Shown piece after piece: positions 43,496 to 52,258 of a stretch of 64,000 nt of DNA. How positions within the stretch are numbered: position 1 is the first letter of the stretch; each line of letters opens with the position of its first letter. The translations under genes and the position numbers were made by a program. Origin of the DNA: Brachybacterium nesterenkovii. Its GTDB lineage: Bacteria > Actinomycetota > Actinomycetes > Actinomycetales > Dermabacteraceae. Where the stretch lies: the NCBI RefSeq assembly GCF_900163655.1, contig NZ_FWFG01000081.1:41359-105358 (forward strand). The letters run 5' to 3'. Below the pieces are notes generated by a model that was not told the DNA's origin, did no database searches, and was given only the letters and a program-made list of their open reading frames with translations.

Positions 43496-44338
43496 TCAGG
43501 ACTCGCGCCCGCTCTCGGGTGCGCTCTCGATGCTCTCCTCGAGCTCGGCGTCCACGGGCTCGGCACCGCTTCGCGGTGCTTCGATGCCCTCGCGCGCGGG
43601 CGCGCCGGAGATCTGTCCCGCCCCGGCGCCCTTCTTGAGGGCGGCGAGGCGATCGTCGACGTCCAGGCGGCGGGCCTGCACCTCGAGCGACTCGAACTGC
43701 TGGTCGATCGAGTTCGCGGCCAGCTCCTGGCGCCCGATCACCCGGGCCTCCTCGCGGCGCACCTTCTCCTCGAACCGCGAGAGCTCGCTCGTCGGGTCCA
43801 GCACGTCGATCGCGCCCACGGCATCGCTCATGCGGTTCTGGGCCTCGGCGGCGCGGGAGCGCGCGACGAGGGAGTCGCGCTTGGAGCGCAGCTCGTTGAG
43901 CTTGCCCTTCATCGAGTCGAGCCCGGTCCGCAGCTGGCCGACGACCTGGTTCTGCGCGTCGATGGTGGGCTGGACCGAGGCGATCTCCTCCTCGGCGCTC
44001 ATCTGGCGCTCGATGGCGACGCGGGCCAGGGAGTCGAAGCGGTCAGCCTCGGCGGCGTTGCCCTCGGCGCGCAGCTGATCGGCGCGCTGGGAGGCCGCGA
44101 GAGCCTTGCGCTCCCAGTCCGCGGCCGCGTTGCGGTCCTCCTCCTGGTCGCGCTCCATGAGGCGCAGGTTGCCGATGGTCTGCGACACCGCGGTCTCCGC
44201 CTCGCGGATCGACTCGGTGTAGTCGCGGATCATCTGGTCGAGCATCTTCTCGGGGTCCTCGGCCTGGTCGAGGAGCGCGTTGATGTTGGCACGGGTGAGC
44301 TGGGCGATGCGCCCCAGGATGGACTGCTTGGCGGGCAT
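43496..44338 (-). CDS. pspA: PspA/IM30 family envelope-stress protein
   Basis: Predicted 280-aa protein dominated by long coiled coils: ILGRIAQLTRANINALLDQAED is the membrane-binding amphipathic start, followed by PEKMLDQMIRDYTESIREAETAV and the central heptad region (RLMERDQEEDRNAAADWERKA). The tail after residue 230 is Gly/Glu/Ser-rich. PspA assembles on stressed membranes and preserves the proton gradient. ATG at 44338 gives the conserved M(P/S)-x-Q-S-I-L start. It diverges from the cydABDC operon, and the DosR-like boxes lie in the shared 176-bp region, so both might respond to respiratory stress. Confidence 0.93.
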   Translation of the reverse strand: MPAKQSILGRIAQLTRANINALLDQAEDPEKMLDQMIRDYTESIREAETAVSQTIGNLRLMERDQEEDRNAAADWERKALAASQRADQLRAEGNAAEADRFDSLARVAIERQMSAEEEIASVQPTIDAQNQVVGQLRTGLDSMKGKLNELRSKRDSLVARSRAAEAQNRMSDAVGAIDVLDPTSELSRFEEKVRREEARVIGRQELAANSIDQQFESLEVQARRLDVDDRLAALKKGAGAGQISGAPAREGIEAPRSGAEPVDAELEESIESAPESGRES

Positions 44339-44431
44339 GGACGGTCCTCTCGTCGACGATGGGGCCACGCCGCAGCGGACTGTGGCCCGGATCACCGAAA
44401 GGGTATCGGGTTCACGCGCCGCGCCGTACGA

Positions 44432-44459
44432 GGGACCATGGTCCCGGGACTGAGGTCCC
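44432..44459. promoter_or_regulatory. Two abutting DosR/DevR-like boxes
   Basis: GGGACCATGGTCCC (44432-44445) and GGGACTGAGGTCCC (44446-44459) are each GGGAC-N4-GTCCC dyads, directly adjacent. The DosR/DevR consensus core is GGGAC-N4-GTCCC. They end 8 bp before the TAGCGT -10 element of cydA and so overlap its -35 position, as at promoters activated by DosR. Confidence 0.65.
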
Positions 44460-44467
44460 GGCTGACA

Positions 44468-44473
44468 TAGCGT
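44468..44473 (+). promoter_or_regulatory. -10 element of the cydABDC operon
   Basis: TAGCGT lies 41 nt before the cydA ATG, leaving room for a leader of about 35 nt with the TAGGAG ribosome site at 44505-44510. Confidence 0.5.
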
Positions 44474-44514
44474 CAGCATGATCCGCCCCATCCCTGCCCT
44501 TCCCTAGGAGTCCC

Positions 44515-46050
44515 ATGGAAGCCCTCGATGTGGCCCGATGGCAGTTCGGCATCACGACGGTGTACCACTTCATCTTCGTGCCGCTCACCATCGGCCTCTC
44601 GTTCCTCGTCGCGATCATGCAGACCGTCGCCACCCGCGCCAAGGACCCCGTCAAGGTCGACGCCTGGACCCGCCTGACCAAGTTCTTCGGCTCGATGCTG
44701 ATCGTGAACTTCGGCATCGGCATCGCCACCGGCATCGTCCAGGAGTTCCAGTTCGGCATGAACTGGTCGGAGTACTCGCGCTTCGTCGGCGACGTCTTCG
44801 GCGCCCCGCTGGCCTTCGAGGGCCTCGTGGCGTTCTTCCTCGAGTCCGTGTTCCTGGGCCTGTGGATCTTCGGCTGGAACCGCCTGTCGCCGCGCCTGCA
44901 CCTGCTCACGATCTGGTGCGTCGCGATCGGCACGACGGCGTCCGCGTACTTCATCATCGCCGCCAACTCCTTCATGCAGCACCCGGTCGGCGCGACCTAT
45001 AACCCCGAGACCGGCCGCGCCGAGCTCGAGTCGATCATCACCGTGCTGACCAACCCGACGACGCTCGCCGCGTTCCCGCACGTCGTCTCGGGCGCGTGGC
45101 TCGTGGCAGCCTCCTTCGTGGCCGGCATCGCCTCCTGGCACATGGTGCGCCACCACAACAAGGCCATCGCCCTGGGCGCCGACTCCGTCGAGGGCGCCGC
45201 CCACGCGAAGCAGGCCAAGGACGTCTTCCGCCCCGCCGTCCGCTTCGGCGTGCTGGCCATGTTCATCTCCGCCCTCGTGCTCGTCGTCTCCGGCGACATC
45301 CAGGGCAAGCTCATGTTCCAGCAGCAGCCGATGAAGATGGCCTCGGCCGAGGCCCTGTGCGAGACCGAGACCGGCGCGTCCTTCTCGATCCTCACGATCG
45401 GCGGTCCCGACGCCTTCAGCCAGGACTGCTCGGACGTGACCCATCTGATCGAGATCCCCAACGTCACCTCCTTCATGGCGACGAACGACCCCAACGCGAC
45501 CCTGCAGGGCGTCGAGGAGCTCGAGAAGCAGTACCAGCAGGAGTTCGGCACCGAGGTCACCGCGGTCGACGGCTCCACGCAGACCGCTGAGTACCGTCCG
45601 AACCTGTTCGTGACCTACTGGTCCTTCCGCCTCATGATCGGTCTGGCCGCCTTCAGCGCGATCCTCGCGTTCTGGGCCCTGTGGGCCACCCGCGGCGGAC
45701 GCACCACCGGCTCCAAGGCCTTCCAGTGGTTCGCGCTGCTCGCGATCCCCATGCCGTTCCTGGCCAACTCGGCCGGCTGGGTGTTCACCGAGATGGGCCG
45801 CCAGCCGTGGGTCGTCGCCCCGAACCCGACGGGCGATCCCACGATCCGCCTCATGACCGTCCAGGGCGTCTCGCACAACCCCGCGTGGATGGTGATCCTG
45901 TCGCTGGTCGCCTTCACGCTTCTGTACGGCGTGCTCATGGTCGTGTGGTTCAAGCTGATGCGCCGCAACGCGGCCGCCGGGATCCCCCTGCCCCGCCGCG
46001 ATGAGACCACGGACGAGCTGGACACCCCGGCCCTGTCCTTCGGCTACTGA
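44515..46050 (+). CDS. cydA: Cytochrome bd ubiquinol oxidase subunit I
   Basis: Predicted 511-aa subunit I of the high-affinity terminal oxidase. DVARWQFGITTVYHFIFVPL contains the N-terminal haem ligand His, GIATGIVQEFQFGMNWSEYSRFVGDVFGAPLAFEGL is the conserved quinol/haem region, and GWVFTEMGRQPWVV is the C-terminal signature. The periplasmic Q-loop is short, as in Gram-positive bd oxidases. Cytochrome bd reduces oxygen at low oxygen tension and resists sulfide and NO. TAGGAG lies four nt upstream of the ATG. First gene of cydABDC. Confidence 0.97.
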   Translation: MEALDVARWQFGITTVYHFIFVPLTIGLSFLVAIMQTVATRAKDPVKVDAWTRLTKFFGSMLIVNFGIGIATGIVQEFQFGMNWSEYSRFVGDVFGAPLAFEGLVAFFLESVFLGLWIFGWNRLSPRLHLLTIWCVAIGTTASAYFIIAANSFMQHPVGATYNPETGRAELESIITVLTNPTTLAAFPHVVSGAWLVAASFVAGIASWHMVRHHNKAIALGADSVEGAAHAKQAKDVFRPAVRFGVLAMFISALVLVVSGDIQGKLMFQQQPMKMASAEALCETETGASFSILTIGGPDAFSQDCSDVTHLIEIPNVTSFMATNDPNATLQGVEELEKQYQQEFGTEVTAVDGSTQTAEYRPNLFVTYWSFRLMIGLAAFSAILAFWALWATRGGRTTGSKAFQWFALLAIPMPFLANSAGWVFTEMGRQPWVVAPNPTGDPTIRLMTVQGVSHNPAWMVILSLVAFTLLYGVLMVVWFKLMRRNAAAGIPLPRRDETTDELDTPALSFGY

Positions 46051-46067
46051 GGAGATCGGACACAGTC

Positions 46068-47138
46068 ATGGAACTCACCATCCTCCAGATCGTCTGGTTC
46101 TTCCTCGTCGCGATCCTCTTCGCGGGCTACTTCGTGCTCGAGGGCTTCGACTTCGGCGTCGAGATGAACGTCGCCGCCCTCGGCAAGGGCGACTCCGAGC
46201 GCCGCGGGAAGATCCTGTCGACGATCGGCCCCGTCTGGGACGGCAACCAGGTGTGGGTGCTCGTCGGCGGCGCGTCGATCTTCGCGGCCTTCCCCGAGTG
46301 GTACGGCACGCTGTTCTCGGGCTTCTACGTGGCCCTGCTGCTCCTGCTGCTGGTGCTGATCGTCCGCGTCTGCGCGTTCAAGTACCGCTCCAAGTCCGAT
46401 GACCCGACCTGGGTGAAGACCTGGGACCGGATCCACATCATCAGCGGCTTCGTGCCGGCCCTGCTGTGGGGCGTCGCGTTCGCCAACATCGTCCGGGGCG
46501 TCGACATCGACGAGTCGAAGTTCGTGACCACCTCCCTGTTCGGGCTGCTGAACCCCTTCGGCCTGCTGGGCGGCATCACCTTCGTGCTGCTGTTCTGGCT
46601 GCACGGCACCGCGTACCTGGCGCTGAAGTCCGTGGACCCGATCCGCGAGGACGCCAACGCCCTGGTGGGCAAGCTCGCCATCCCGACGATCGTCGCGGGC
46701 GCCGCGTTCCTCATCTGGAACCAGCTCGCCCACGCCAACACGGCGATCACCTGGGTGCCCCTGCTGCTGGCCGCGGTCGCGCTGGTCGCGGCCCTGGTGC
46801 TCAACCGGATGCGCCGCGAGGGCCTGACCTTCATCGCGACCTCGCTCGCGATCGTCATGGCCGGACTGCAGATGTTCGGGGGCCTCTTCCCCAACGTCAT
46901 GCCCGCCCGCAACGTCGCCGCCAACGGCCTCACGGTCGCCGAGGCGTCGTCGACCGAGCACACCCTGATGGTCATGCTCATCGCGGTCTGCGTGTTCCTG
47001 CCGATCGTGCTTGCGTACCAGATCTGGGCGTACTGGGTGTTCCGCGCCCGGGTCGGCTCCCCCGAGGAGTCGGCGCAGCCGGCGACTCTCGGCGAGCGCG
47101 CGAAGGCCGGCTACCGCGCCGCGTTCGAGCAGAACTGA
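46068..47138 (+). CDS. cydB: Cytochrome bd ubiquinol oxidase subunit II
   Basis: Predicted 356-aa polytopic membrane protein with eight or nine hydrophobic segments. Characteristic stretches are LFAGYFVLEGFDFGVEM, IGPVWDGNQVWVLVGGASIFAAFPEWY and FWLHGTAYLALK. CydB stabilises the haem pocket in CydA. The gene begins 17 nt after the cydA stop and is followed by cydD after a 65-nt gap. Confidence 0.97.
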   Translation: MELTILQIVWFFLVAILFAGYFVLEGFDFGVEMNVAALGKGDSERRGKILSTIGPVWDGNQVWVLVGGASIFAAFPEWYGTLFSGFYVALLLLLLVLIVRVCAFKYRSKSDDPTWVKTWDRIHIISGFVPALLWGVAFANIVRGVDIDESKFVTTSLFGLLNPFGLLGGITFVLLFWLHGTAYLALKSVDPIREDANALVGKLAIPTIVAGAAFLIWNQLAHANTAITWVPLLLAAVALVAALVLNRMRREGLTFIATSLAIVMAGLQMFGGLFPNVMPARNVAANGLTVAEASSTEHTLMVMLIAVCVFLPIVLAYQIWAYWVFRARVGSPEESAQPATLGERAKAGYRAAFEQN

Positions 47139-47203
47139 TCACCGGTTCGGCGCCCCTGCTGCCCAGCGGGGGCGCCGAGCCCTGTCCCACGGAGGCGAGA
47201 ACC

Positions 47204-49081
47204 CTGACGGGAATCACCGACGCGGACGCACGGACGGCCCGGGCCCACGAGGCTCCGGGCCGTTCGTCGCTGCGCGCCCCCTTCGACCCTGCCCGGATCA
47301 CCGATCCCGGGGGCGGGGCCGCCAGCCGCCCGACGGTCCGCCGCGTGCGCCGCCCGCCGCTGGATCCGCGCCTGGTCCGCCACGTCCGCGCGGCCCGCGG
47401 CCACGTCCTGCTGCAGGGCGCGCTCGGGCTCCTCCAGGCTCTGTGCATCATCGTCGCCGCGATCCTCCTCGGGCATCTGGGGGCCGCGCTGCTCGTGGAC
47501 CGGGTCCTCCCCTGGGAGCGGCCCGAGCTGCTCGGCGGGACGATCGCCGCCCTGGCCGTCCGCGCGCTCGCGGTCCTCGTCCAGCAGCGCACCGCGCACC
47601 GTGCGGCGACCGCCGCCATCGCCGACCTCCGCTCCCGCCTCGTGCGCCACGCGGCTCTGCTGGGGCCCCGCGGCTCCGCGGGTCGCGGTGCCGACCTCGC
47701 CGCCCTCGCGAGCACCGGCATCGAGGCCCTGCGGCCGTACCTCGTCGGCTACGTCCCCCAGCTGCTGCTGGCGGCGACCGTCACTCCCCTGTGCCTGGCG
47801 ACGGTCGCCGTGCTCGACATGCCCAGCGCGATCCTGGCGGCCGTCTCGATCCCGCTGATTCCGATCTTCATGATCCTCGTCGGCCAGCTCACCGAGGGCC
47901 GCTCCGAGCAGCTGCTGGCGGACATGCGGGTGCTGTGGGCCCAGGTGCTCGACCTCGTCGAGGGTCTGCCCACCCTGCGCGCCCTCGGACGCCAGAAGGG
48001 GCCGGAGGCCACGGTCGAGGCCCTCGGCGAGCGCCACCGCCGCTCGACCATGGGCTCCCTGCGCTACGCGTTCCTGTCCTCCATGGTCCTCGAGCTGCTC
48101 GCGACCCTCGGGGTGGCGCTCGTGGCCGTGGGCATCGGCATGCGGCTGGTGGCCGGGGACATGCAGCTGGCCCCCGCGCTCGCGGTGCTGGTCCTGGCCG
48201 CGGAGGTGTACCTGCCCCTGCGGCAGGTCGGCACCCAGTTCCACGCCTCCACGGACGGCCTCGCCGCCGTCGACGCCGTCTTCGCGGTCCTCGACGAGCC
48301 CCTGCTGCCCGATGGCGATGTCGAGGCGCCCGACCTCCGCCGCGCCTCCCTCGCGCTCGTGGACGTCTCCGTGCGCTCGCGCGACGGCCTCGCGCCCGCG
48401 CACGCGAGCCTGCGCACCCGGCCCGGACGGATCCTCGCGATCACCGGGACCTCGGGGGCGGGCAAGACCACCGCCGTCCAGTGCCTGCTGGGGCTGCTCG
48501 CCCCGACGAGCGGCCGCGCCGTCGTGCTGGGCTCCGGGACGAGGAGCGCTGAGGTCGATGAGACCGACGCGGCAGGCGCCACGGACGTGCTCGACCTGCG
48601 CCGCGCGTCCCTGTGGGATCAGGTGGCCTATCTCCCCCAGCGCCCCGTCGTCGGGCCCGGGACGCTGCGCGCCCTGCTCGCCGAGGCGCGTCCCGATGCG
48701 GACGACGCCGCCCTCGACGAGGCCGCGGCCGCGACCGGACTGGCCGCCGTGGCCGCCGAGCGCGGCTGGGACGCCGAGGTCGGCCGCGGGGGTCAGGGGC
48801 TGTCGCTCGGCCAGCGCCAGCGCCTCGCCCTGGCTCGCGCCGTCCTGTCCCCCGCCCCGCTCGTGATCCTCGACGAGCCCACCGCGCACCTGGACGGCGC
48901 GAGCGAGCGGATCGTGCTCGACCTCCTCGCCCGCTTCCGCGCCGAGGGGCGCGCCGTGGTGGTCGTCGCGCACCGCAGCGCGCTCGTCGATGCGGCTGAT
49001 GACGTCGTCGTCCTCGCACCCCAGCGCGATCGCGCGTCCGCCTCCGATGATGTCGCCTCCGATGAGGAGCTCCCCGCATGA
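47204..49081 (+). CDS. cydD: Thiol reductant ABC exporter subunit CydD
   Basis: Predicted protein of about 625 aa: six membrane helices (LLQGALGLLQALCIIVAAIL, GYVPQLLLAATVTPLCLATV, MVLELLATLGVALVAVGIGM) and an ATPase domain with Walker A ITGTSGAGKTTA, Q-loop AYLPQRP, signature LSLGQRQRLALAR and Walker B LVILDEPTAHLDG. CydDC exports cysteine/glutathione and is needed for cytochrome bd assembly. The start is uncertain: no ATG, GTG or TTG lies between the cydB end and the protein, and CTG at 47204 (GGAGG eight nt upstream) is the best candidate, with an in-frame GTG about 47 codons later as alternative. Confidence 0.88.
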   Translation: MTGITDADARTARAHEAPGRSSLRAPFDPARITDPGGGAASRPTVRRVRRPPLDPRLVRHVRAARGHVLLQGALGLLQALCIIVAAILLGHLGAALLVDRVLPWERPELLGGTIAALAVRALAVLVQQRTAHRAATAAIADLRSRLVRHAALLGPRGSAGRGADLAALASTGIEALRPYLVGYVPQLLLAATVTPLCLATVAVLDMPSAILAAVSIPLIPIFMILVGQLTEGRSEQLLADMRVLWAQVLDLVEGLPTLRALGRQKGPEATVEALGERHRRSTMGSLRYAFLSSMVLELLATLGVALVAVGIGMRLVAGDMQLAPALAVLVLAAEVYLPLRQVGTQFHASTDGLAAVDAVFAVLDEPLLPDGDVEAPDLRRASLALVDVSVRSRDGLAPAHASLRTRPGRILAITGTSGAGKTTAVQCLLGLLAPTSGRAVVLGSGTRSAEVDETDAAGATDVLDLRRASLWDQVAYLPQRPVVGPGTLRALLAEARPDADDAALDEAAAATGLAAVAAERGWDAEVGRGGQGLSLGQRQRLALARAVLSPAPLVILDEPTAHLDGASERIVLDLLARFRAEGRAVVVVAHRSALVDAADDVVVLAPQRDRASASDDVASDEELPA

Positions 49082-50946
49082 CCGCCCCTGTGCATGCCTC
49101 TGCGAACACCTCCGCGAACGCCTCTGGGACCGGATCGGCCAGCGCTCCCGCGTCCGGGAGCGGGGCTGCGGGGACGGACCGCGTCGCGACGCCGCTGCGC
49201 CGCGTCACCGCCATGCTGGGCATCCCCCGCTCGCGCCTGATCGCCGCCGTCGCCGCCGCCTCGGCTACGCTCCTGTCGGCCCTCGCCCTCGCTGCCGTGA
49301 GCGCCTGGCTCATCACCACGGCCTGGACGATGCCGCCCGTGCTCGATCTGACCGTCGCCGTGGTCTGCGTGCGGGCGCTGGGCATCTCCCGCGGCGTGTT
49401 CCGCTGGGTGGACCGGATGGCCACGCACGACGCCGCCCTGCGCGGTGTCGTCACCCTGCGCACGCGGCTGTTCGCGGCGCTCGCCGATCGCCCCGGCGAT
49501 GCGCTGTCCCGCCTACGGCGCGGCGATCTGCTGGCCCGCCTCGGCGACGACGCCCAGGAGCTCGCCGATCACGTGATCCGGGCGACCGTCCCGGCGCTAG
49601 TGGCCGTCGTGCTGGGCATCAGCACCGTGCTACTCATCGCGCCGATCTCCCCGCTCGCGGCGCTGGCGATGATCGCCGCGCTCGTCATCTCGTCGGCGCT
49701 GGGGCCCCTGGCCGCCTACCGGGCCGCACGGCTCACCGAGGAGGCCGTGGTCGCGGGCCGCGGCGCCGTGACGAGAACGGCCCTGCAGGTGCTGGATGAC
49801 GCCACCTCCCTGCGTCTCGACGGCCGGCTCGACGGCGCGCTCGCGGAGCATGAGCGCGCCCAGCGCGCGTACGACGCGGCGCTCGACCGGGCGGCCCTGC
49901 CCTCGGCCCTCGCGGCCGCGGTGGTGCCGGTGGCGATGATCCTGGCGCTGACGGGCTCCGTCCTCGCGGCCGGACCGCTGTGGGTGGCCGGTCAGGCGTC
50001 CGCCGGGCAGATCGGCGTCCTGCTGCTGTTGCCGCTGTCGGCCTTCGAGGCGGCATCGGCGCTGCCCGCGGCGGCCTCGCAGCTCGCCCGCTCCCAGGCC
50101 GCCGCCCGTCGCCTCGTGGAGACCGTCGGCCCTGAGCGCCCCGGGCACGAGCGCCCCGGGCACAAGCGCCCCGGCGCTCGGCGCCCCGGACCCGAGCATC
50201 TCGGCGCTGAGCATCCCGACGCCGAGCGCCGCGCACCGGGCACCTCCGCGTCGGCCCCGGCGCAGCCCGTCGCCTCGTCCCCGTCCCTCGTGGTGCGCGG
50301 GCTCGTGGCCGGCTGGTCGCCGGAGCGTCCGCTCACCGCGCCGCTCGACCTCGATCTGGCGCCGGGTGCTCGCGTCGCGATCACGGGCGCATCGGGGGCC
50401 GGCAAGTCCACTCTCGTGTCCACGCTCGCGGGCCTGCTGGCGCCCCTCGCCGGCAGCATCCGCCTGGACGGCGCCGATCTGCAGGAGCTGCCCGAGGCGG
50501 CCGTGCGCGAGGCCATGGTGCTGTTCGCCGAGGACGCCCACGTGTTCGCGACCACGGTCCGCGAGAACCTCCGGGTGGCCCGGGGGGATGCGAGCGACGA
50601 GGAGATCCTGGCGGCGCTCACGGCCACGGGGCTCGCGGACTGGGTCGCGCACCTGCCCGGCGGTCTCTCCCATCTGCTGGGGCCCGATGGGACGACGGTC
50701 TCCGGCGGGGAGCGACGGCGCCTGCTGCTCGCCCGCGCGCTCGTGCGCCGTGCCCCGATCACCCTGCTGGACGAGCCGACGGAGCACCTGGATCCCGAGC
50801 GCGCCCGCGCCCTGCTCCATGCCCTGCTGAGCACGGGCGATGACGCCCTCCTGGAGCCCGACGGGATCGTCGTGGTGGTCACGCATGACGTCGCATCGCT
50901 GCCCGCAGGGACCACGGTCCTCCCCCTCCCCGTCATCGCACCGTGA
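49078..50946 (+). CDS. cydC: Thiol reductant ABC exporter subunit CydC
   Basis: Predicted 622-aa partner of CydD. The membrane domain spans about residues 45-340 and the ATPase domain residues 400-610 with ITGASGAGKSTLV, VSGGERRRLLLARAL and ITLLDEPTEHLD. Between them a linker of 30 residues is built of six 5-residue repeats (ERPGH, ERPGH, KRPGA, RRPGP, EHLGA, EHPDA) encoded by 15-bp tandem units. ATG at 49078 overlaps the cydD stop (ATGA). The next gene, a histidine kinase, begins 59 nt after the stop. Confidence 0.95.
   Translation: MTAPVHASANTSANASGTGSASAPASGSGAAGTDRVATPLRRVTAMLGIPRSRLIAAVAAASATLLSALALAAVSAWLITTAWTMPPVLDLTVAVVCVRALGISRGVFRWVDRMATHDAALRGVVTLRTRLFAALADRPGDALSRLRRGDLLARLGDDAQELADHVIRATVPALVAVVLGISTVLLIAPISPLAALAMIAALVISSALGPLAAYRAARLTEEAVVAGRGAVTRTALQVLDDATSLRLDGRLDGALAEHERAQRAYDAALDRAALPSALAAAVVPVAMILALTGSVLAAGPLWVAGQASAGQIGVLLLLPLSAFEAASALPAAASQLARSQAAARRLVETVGPERPGHERPGHKRPGARRPGPEHLGAEHPDAERRAPGTSASAPAQPVASSPSLVVRGLVAGWSPERPLTAPLDLDLAPGARVAITGASGAGKSTLVSTLAGLLAPLAGSIRLDGADLQELPEAAVREAMVLFAEDAHVFATTVRENLRVARGDASDEEILAALTATGLADWVAHLPGGLSHLLGPDGTTVSGGERRRLLLARALVRRAPITLLDEPTEHLDPERARALLHALLSTGDDALLEPDGIVVVVTHDVASLPAGTTVLPLPVIAP
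50134..50223 (+). repeat. 15-bp tandem repeat inside cydC
   Basis: Six 15-bp units, the first two identical (GAGCGCCCCGGGCAC) and the others degenerate, all in frame. They encode the linker between membrane and ATPase domains. Confidence 0.9.
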
Positions 50947-51005
50947 GAATGGTCCCCAGAACGGATTCCGGGGCGCCCGTCGCCGACGTCGTCGAAGGAG
51001 CACTC

Positions 51006-52151
51006 ATGCCGTACACCGTCGAGGCGACGCGACCCGCCCGCATGCAGGACCTCGCGGCGGCCGTGCTCGCCATCGGGGACGCGGGCGAGGTGCTCGAGAT
51101 GCTGGTCTCGCGCACGCGCCAGGACCTCGGGGCCGATCTGGCCGTCCTGATCCTGCCGGACGGCGGGGGCGACTGGATCGCGGAGGTCGTCGAGGGCGAG
51201 GACTCCGATGAGGTGCTGGGCCTGACGATCTCGGCGGACTCAGCGTGGGGCCGGGCTCTCGGTGCCGTCGACATGGCCACGATGCCCGAGGACGACGGCG
51301 AGCTTCCCGATCCCCTGGCCGCGGCCCGGCGCGAGGAGCGCCTGCTGACGGTGCCCGTGGCGGCGGGGACCGACGGGATGGGCGCGCTCCTGGCGGTGCT
51401 GCGCCCTGACGCCATGGCTCCCGCGGACGAGGCCGCGGCCCGCGAGCGCCTCGACGCGATCGCCGCGCTGGTCGCGATCGCCCTGGATGCCACGGACCGC
51501 GAGGTCGAGGGCCTGGACGATGAGCGCAGTCGTATCGCCCGCGATCTCCACGACCTGGCGATCCAGGAGCTCTTCGCCGTCGGCATGGAGCTCGAGACCG
51601 TGCAGCGCGTGGTCTCCGCGCCGGACGCGTCGGGGCTGCACCCGGATGCCGCCCGGGCGATCCGGTCCTCGGTCACGGGCGTGGAGCGCGCCGTCGCGCA
51701 GATCCGCCAGATCGTCCAGTCGCTGCGGCGTGACCGCCCGGAGGCGACGCTCACCGAGCGGCTGCGCCATGAGGCGGGGATCGCGACCGCGGGGCTCGGC
51801 TTCGTGCCGAGCCTGCGTCTGCCGGCGGATCCCGCCGTGCTAGACACGGAGGTCCCCGACGAGATCGGCGGGGACATCGTGGCCGTGGTCCGCGAGTGCC
51901 TGGCCAATGCCGCGCGCCACGCCCATGCGAGCGCCGTGGCCGTCACGGTCTCGGTGTTCTCCGAGGGCGTGGACCGGGTGGCGCAGGTGGCCGTCTCCGA
52001 CAACGGGCGCGGCATCGACCCGACGGTCACGCGACGCAGCGGGCTGGCGAACATGTCGGCCCGCGCGCGCAGGCATCAGGGCTGGGTCGATGCGATCCCG
52101 CTGGAGCCGGGCACGATGATCTCCTGGCGGGTCACGCTCCCGCCGCGCTGA
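51006..52151 (+). CDS. GAF-domain sensor histidine kinase, NarX/DevS type
   Basis: Predicted 381-aa soluble kinase. Residues 15-165 form a single GAF-like domain (LAAAVLAIGDAGEVLEMLVS, LTVPVAAGTDGMGALLAVLR). DERSRIARDLHDLAIQELF is a HisKA_3 dimerisation helix with the phospho-acceptor His182. The ATPase domain shows VRECLANAARHAHA (N box) and VSDNGRGID, then GLANMSARARRHQG. No histidine occurs before His182, so a DevS-type haem ligand is absent. ATG at 51006 has GAAGGAG five nt upstream; an in-frame GTG at 50943 overlapping cydC is the alternative. It closes the cyd operon and faces the response regulator gene. Confidence 0.92.
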   Translation: MPYTVEATRPARMQDLAAAVLAIGDAGEVLEMLVSRTRQDLGADLAVLILPDGGGDWIAEVVEGEDSDEVLGLTISADSAWGRALGAVDMATMPEDDGELPDPLAAARREERLLTVPVAAGTDGMGALLAVLRPDAMAPADEAAARERLDAIAALVAIALDATDREVEGLDDERSRIARDLHDLAIQELFAVGMELETVQRVVSAPDASGLHPDAARAIRSSVTGVERAVAQIRQIVQSLRRDRPEATLTERLRHEAGIATAGLGFVPSLRLPADPAVLDTEVPDEIGGDIVAVVRECLANAARHAHASAVAVTVSVFSEGVDRVAQVAVSDNGRGIDPTVTRRSGLANMSARARRHQGWVDAIPLEPGTMISWRVTLPPR

Positions 52152-52258
52152 TAGGCGACGCAGCGATCGTGGACACGGCGCTCGGGGACGCGGCGCTCAG
52201 GGGCACCCCGTCCGGTGACGCAGCGTGCGGTGATGCAGGGTTCCAGGGCTGGGGCCGG

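Noticed and set aside
50134..50223. Repeats considered as a CRISPR array
   Set aside because: Units are 15 bp, directly adjacent without spacers and in frame within cydC. No CRISPR array or cas gene was found anywhere in the window.
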